Origin: Lachnospiraceae bacterium
GTDB lineage: Bacteria > Bacillota > Clostridia > Lachnospirales > Lachnospiraceae
Length of the DNA: 42,530 nucleotides
Direction: 5' to 3'
Assembly (NCBI GenBank): GCA_017558205.1
Contig: JAFYWD010000219.1
Span: 1-42,530, forward strand
Made by a program: the position numbers and the translations under genes. Below are positions 40,733-42,530 of this stretch, one piece after another. The notes beneath the pieces are model-generated. The model was not told the origin of the DNA, did not search any database, and saw only the letters and a program-made list of their open reading frames with translations. Position 1 is the stretch's first letter. Every line of letters begins with the position of its first letter.

Positions 40733-41560
40733 ATGGAAGTACGTGTGTTGGAACGGGAAAATGCCAAATTTTATTCCGGACTGTTTTTACCTCAGGTAGC
40801 AGAGGAAATTGAAAATAGTGAAGAAACCTTGTCTTTAATTTTACAAAGTGGACGGATTGCCGTAGGGGCACTGGCCGGGAAGTTGGAAGAAGACAGTTTT
40901 GTAATCACCTCCCTTTACGTAGCAGAAAATTACAGAAGAGAAGGAGGGGCCACCCTTCTTTTTGAAACACTGAAGGATGCTGTGAGTCCTTTGGTTAGAA
41001 ATATCAAAATCCATTATCTGGAGCAGGAGGAGGATGGATTAGAAGCTTATCTGGACGTTTGTGGCTTTGAAGAGGAAATAACTGACACAAGATTTTACAG
41101 AATTTTCTTAGAAGAAATAGAGGGAATACCTTTATTTCAAAAGGATTATCGGTCCAGTGAGCATATCAGCAGTTTTTCCGGACTGAAAGAGAGGGATCTG
41201 GAATGGTTAAGCCATCTGGCAGAAAAACAGAATTCACTTTTGCCCCCCGGAGGTTTTTTAAATTCTGCCATAGATAAAAATCTCAGTATTATTTATCAAA
41301 GAGAAAATGAGATTATGGGATATCTTCTATTTGATGAAAAGGAGGGCAGTGAGCTAATGCTGTCAGCACTCTGGGCAGATCCCAAAAATCCGGCAGTAGC
41401 CGTTATTCTTTTAAGAGAGGCAAAAAAGAAAATGGAAGAGACAGGTAAAGAGGTTTCTTCCGTTTTGACGGAGGCAGTGAACGAACGGTCAGAGGCTTTA
41501 CTGAAAAAGCTGCTGCCTACAGCCAGGCAGGTAAATAGAAGCTGGAACTACAGGATATAA
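40733..41560 (+). CDS. GNAT-like acetyltransferase protein with two related halves
   Basis: A 275-residue protein. The N-terminal half (about 1-130) has a clear GNAT core: VGALAGKLEEDSFVITSLYVAENYRREGGATLLFETL, with the acetyl-CoA loop at RREGGA. The C-terminal half (about 140-275) appears to be a second, degenerate GNAT-like fold (IIYQRENEIMGYLLFDEKEGSELMLSALWADPKNPAVAVILLREAKKK). Only the first half has a recognisable cofactor loop. AGGAG lies upstream of the ATG. The gene at 41579 starts 18 bases later, so they are likely co-transcribed. Substrate unknown. Confidence 0.78.
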   Translation: MEVRVLERENAKFYSGLFLPQVAEEIENSEETLSLILQSGRIAVGALAGKLEEDSFVITSLYVAENYRREGGATLLFETLKDAVSPLVRNIKIHYLEQEEDGLEAYLDVCGFEEEITDTRFYRIFLEEIEGIPLFQKDYRSSEHISSFSGLKERDLEWLSHLAEKQNSLLPPGGFLNSAIDKNLSIIYQRENEIMGYLLFDEKEGSELMLSALWADPKNPAVAVILLREAKKKMEETGKEVSSVLTEAVNERSEALLKKLLPTARQVNRSWNYRI

Positions 41561-41578
41561 GAAAGACGGGAAAATATT

Positions 41579-42530
41579 ATGGAATCAGATAAGAATCTGT
41601 CATTAATAGCACAGAAAAGAAAATTGAAGGAAGAAAAGAAAACGGAGAAAAAATCAGCAACTACGTTTTCAAGAAATATAGAGCAGCAAAATGTAAAACC
41701 ACAGTTCCAACGGGAAAAACGGCGCAGAATAGATCAGCAGATGGTAGAGGAGTTAAAGAGGCTGCAGGGAGCAGCAGATGCTGTTGAGATAGAGACTAAG
41801 CAGCCTACTCAGACGGTTCAGACCTCTGAGCACAGCTGGAAAAGAAAAAGAGTGACGGACAGGCAAAGAGGGCAGGAGCCTGAGGCAGGAACTCCCATAC
41901 AGGAACAGCCTGTGACAGAAGAAGTAACAGAAGCATTAGGAGAGCATGAAAGTCAGGAAAGGATTCAGGCAAGAGCTCTGGAGAGAGAGGTGAGAACTCT
42001 TACCTCAACTGATGTTCAGCTTACCCGCCAGGATGCTACTAACACTTATACAGATGTTCTGGCTCATGAATCCAGAAAGAAGCTAAAGGTAAGGGAGGAG
42101 GACTTAAGAAGGGTCGGAGAGAGTGATTTAGCCAACTTACTTCAGACTTATACGGAAAATGACCGCTATTTGGTGGGGTATGATAAGGAAACAAAAAATC
42201 TGAAGGCAGTGTTAAAGGCATTAAAGAAGAGGTTACAGAATTCGGATAGTCTGGGCGCTGATGTCAGGCTTTGCATTAACAGGCTAAAAAAGGATTTAGA
42301 GGATATGGCAGGAGGAAAGCTTGAGATTCCGGAGGACGCCCAGGTTCTGGATTACAGTAAGCAGCAGCCTACGGAAACGGGGATCATAAAAAAAGGCAGA
42401 CGGAGAAATGCCTTTATTAATAAGATGTGGTATTGGAGCGACCAGAAGGATACCCCTCTTTTTTCCCATGAACCAACAATCAATGATTTAAAGCAAAGAT
42501 TGGTTTCTAACTGCTATATGGTAGCCGGGG
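41579..42530 (+). CDS. N-terminal part of a large protein with a papain/calpain-like active-site motif (cut by window edge)
   Basis: Hand translation from ATG 41579 stays open to the last base (317 codons). Residues about 1-130 are highly charged and low in complexity, rich in Lys, Arg, Glu and Gln, and look disordered. About 130-230 look helical (TNTYTDVLAHESRKKLKVREEDLRRV, NDRYLVGYDKETKNLKAVLKALKKRL). Near the edge, TINDLKQRLVSNCYMVAG contains Gln306 and Cys312 in the spacing Gln-x5-Cys followed by an aromatic residue, as in calpain and papain-like cysteine proteases. No signal peptide is present. The family is not recognised, and the catalytic His and Asn would lie beyond the window. Confidence 0.65.
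   Translation, partial: MESDKNLSLIAQKRKLKEEKKTEKKSATTFSRNIEQQNVKPQFQREKRRRIDQQMVEELKRLQGAADAVEIETKQPTQTVQTSEHSWKRKRVTDRQRGQEPEAGTPIQEQPVTEEVTEALGEHESQERIQARALEREVRTLTSTDVQLTRQDATNTYTDVLAHESRKKLKVREEDLRRVGESDLANLLQTYTENDRYLVGYDKETKNLKAVLKALKKRLQNSDSLGADVRLCINRLKKDLEDMAGGKLEIPEDAQVLDYSKQQPTETGIIKKGRRRNAFINKMWYWSDQKDTPLFSHEPTINDLKQRLVSNCYMVAG

Overview
The window looks like chromosomal DNA of a low-GC anaerobic Clostridium-class Firmicute, most likely a gut Lachnospiraceae (inference). Strong AGGAGG-type ribosome binding sites, A/T-rich intergenic DNA, a long Bacillus-type SRP RNA, a NiaR niacin repressor, an anaerobic NrdG-type activase and families common in Lachnospiraceae (DUF5722- and DUF6128-like, DUF624) support this. 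No rRNA, CRISPR array, transposase, integrase or prophage gene was seen.

Left part (1-9.5 kb): mostly housekeeping genes. A D-Ala-D-Ala carboxypeptidase is cut by the left edge. It is followed by trmB, a histidine phosphatase, a class 3 aldehyde dehydrogenase, tRNA-Lys(CTT), a membrane GGDEF protein, a gamma-carbonic anhydrase/niaR pair, tRNA-Pro(CGG), tatD and rsmA.

Sialic acid locus (9.5-17.2 kb): nanE-nanQ-nanK runs leftward. A substrate-binding lipoprotein, two permeases, nanA and an RpiR regulator run rightward from a shared 357-base control region. Together they import N-acetylneuraminate (or a relative), cleave it to ManNAc and pyruvate, phosphorylate ManNAc and epimerise ManNAc-6-P to GlcNAc-6-P. 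The importer has no ATPase of its own. An MsmX/UgpC-type ATPase at 29.5 kb, read like the binding protein as a highly expressed gene, is the obvious candidate partner.

Middle (17.2-32.8 kb): greA and a hemerythrin gene are followed by a tight five-gene unit of hflK, hflC, a membrane-anchored DUF5722 glycosidase-like protein, a membrane-anchored Mrr-type nuclease and a small two-helix protein. Next come a split transketolase, rpe and metG, then a secreted helical protein, a GNAT enzyme, a YesL-like membrane protein, the sugar ATPase, a CdaR/PucR-type regulator and a DUF6128-like protein.

Right part (32.8-42.5 kb): nrdG and tadA are divergent around a near-perfect 29-bp palindrome that sits exactly between two -35 boxes. 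The SRP RNA gene follows, with its promoter inside tadA. Then come a radical SAM protein, a newly noted 40-residue membrane protein on the minus strand, a HAD phosphatase, a copper ATPase carrying a CopZ-like domain fused to its C-terminus (with an internal ribosome binding site), a MATE exporter and a GNAT protein. The last gene is cut by the right edge just after a papain/calpain-like Gln-x5-Cys motif.
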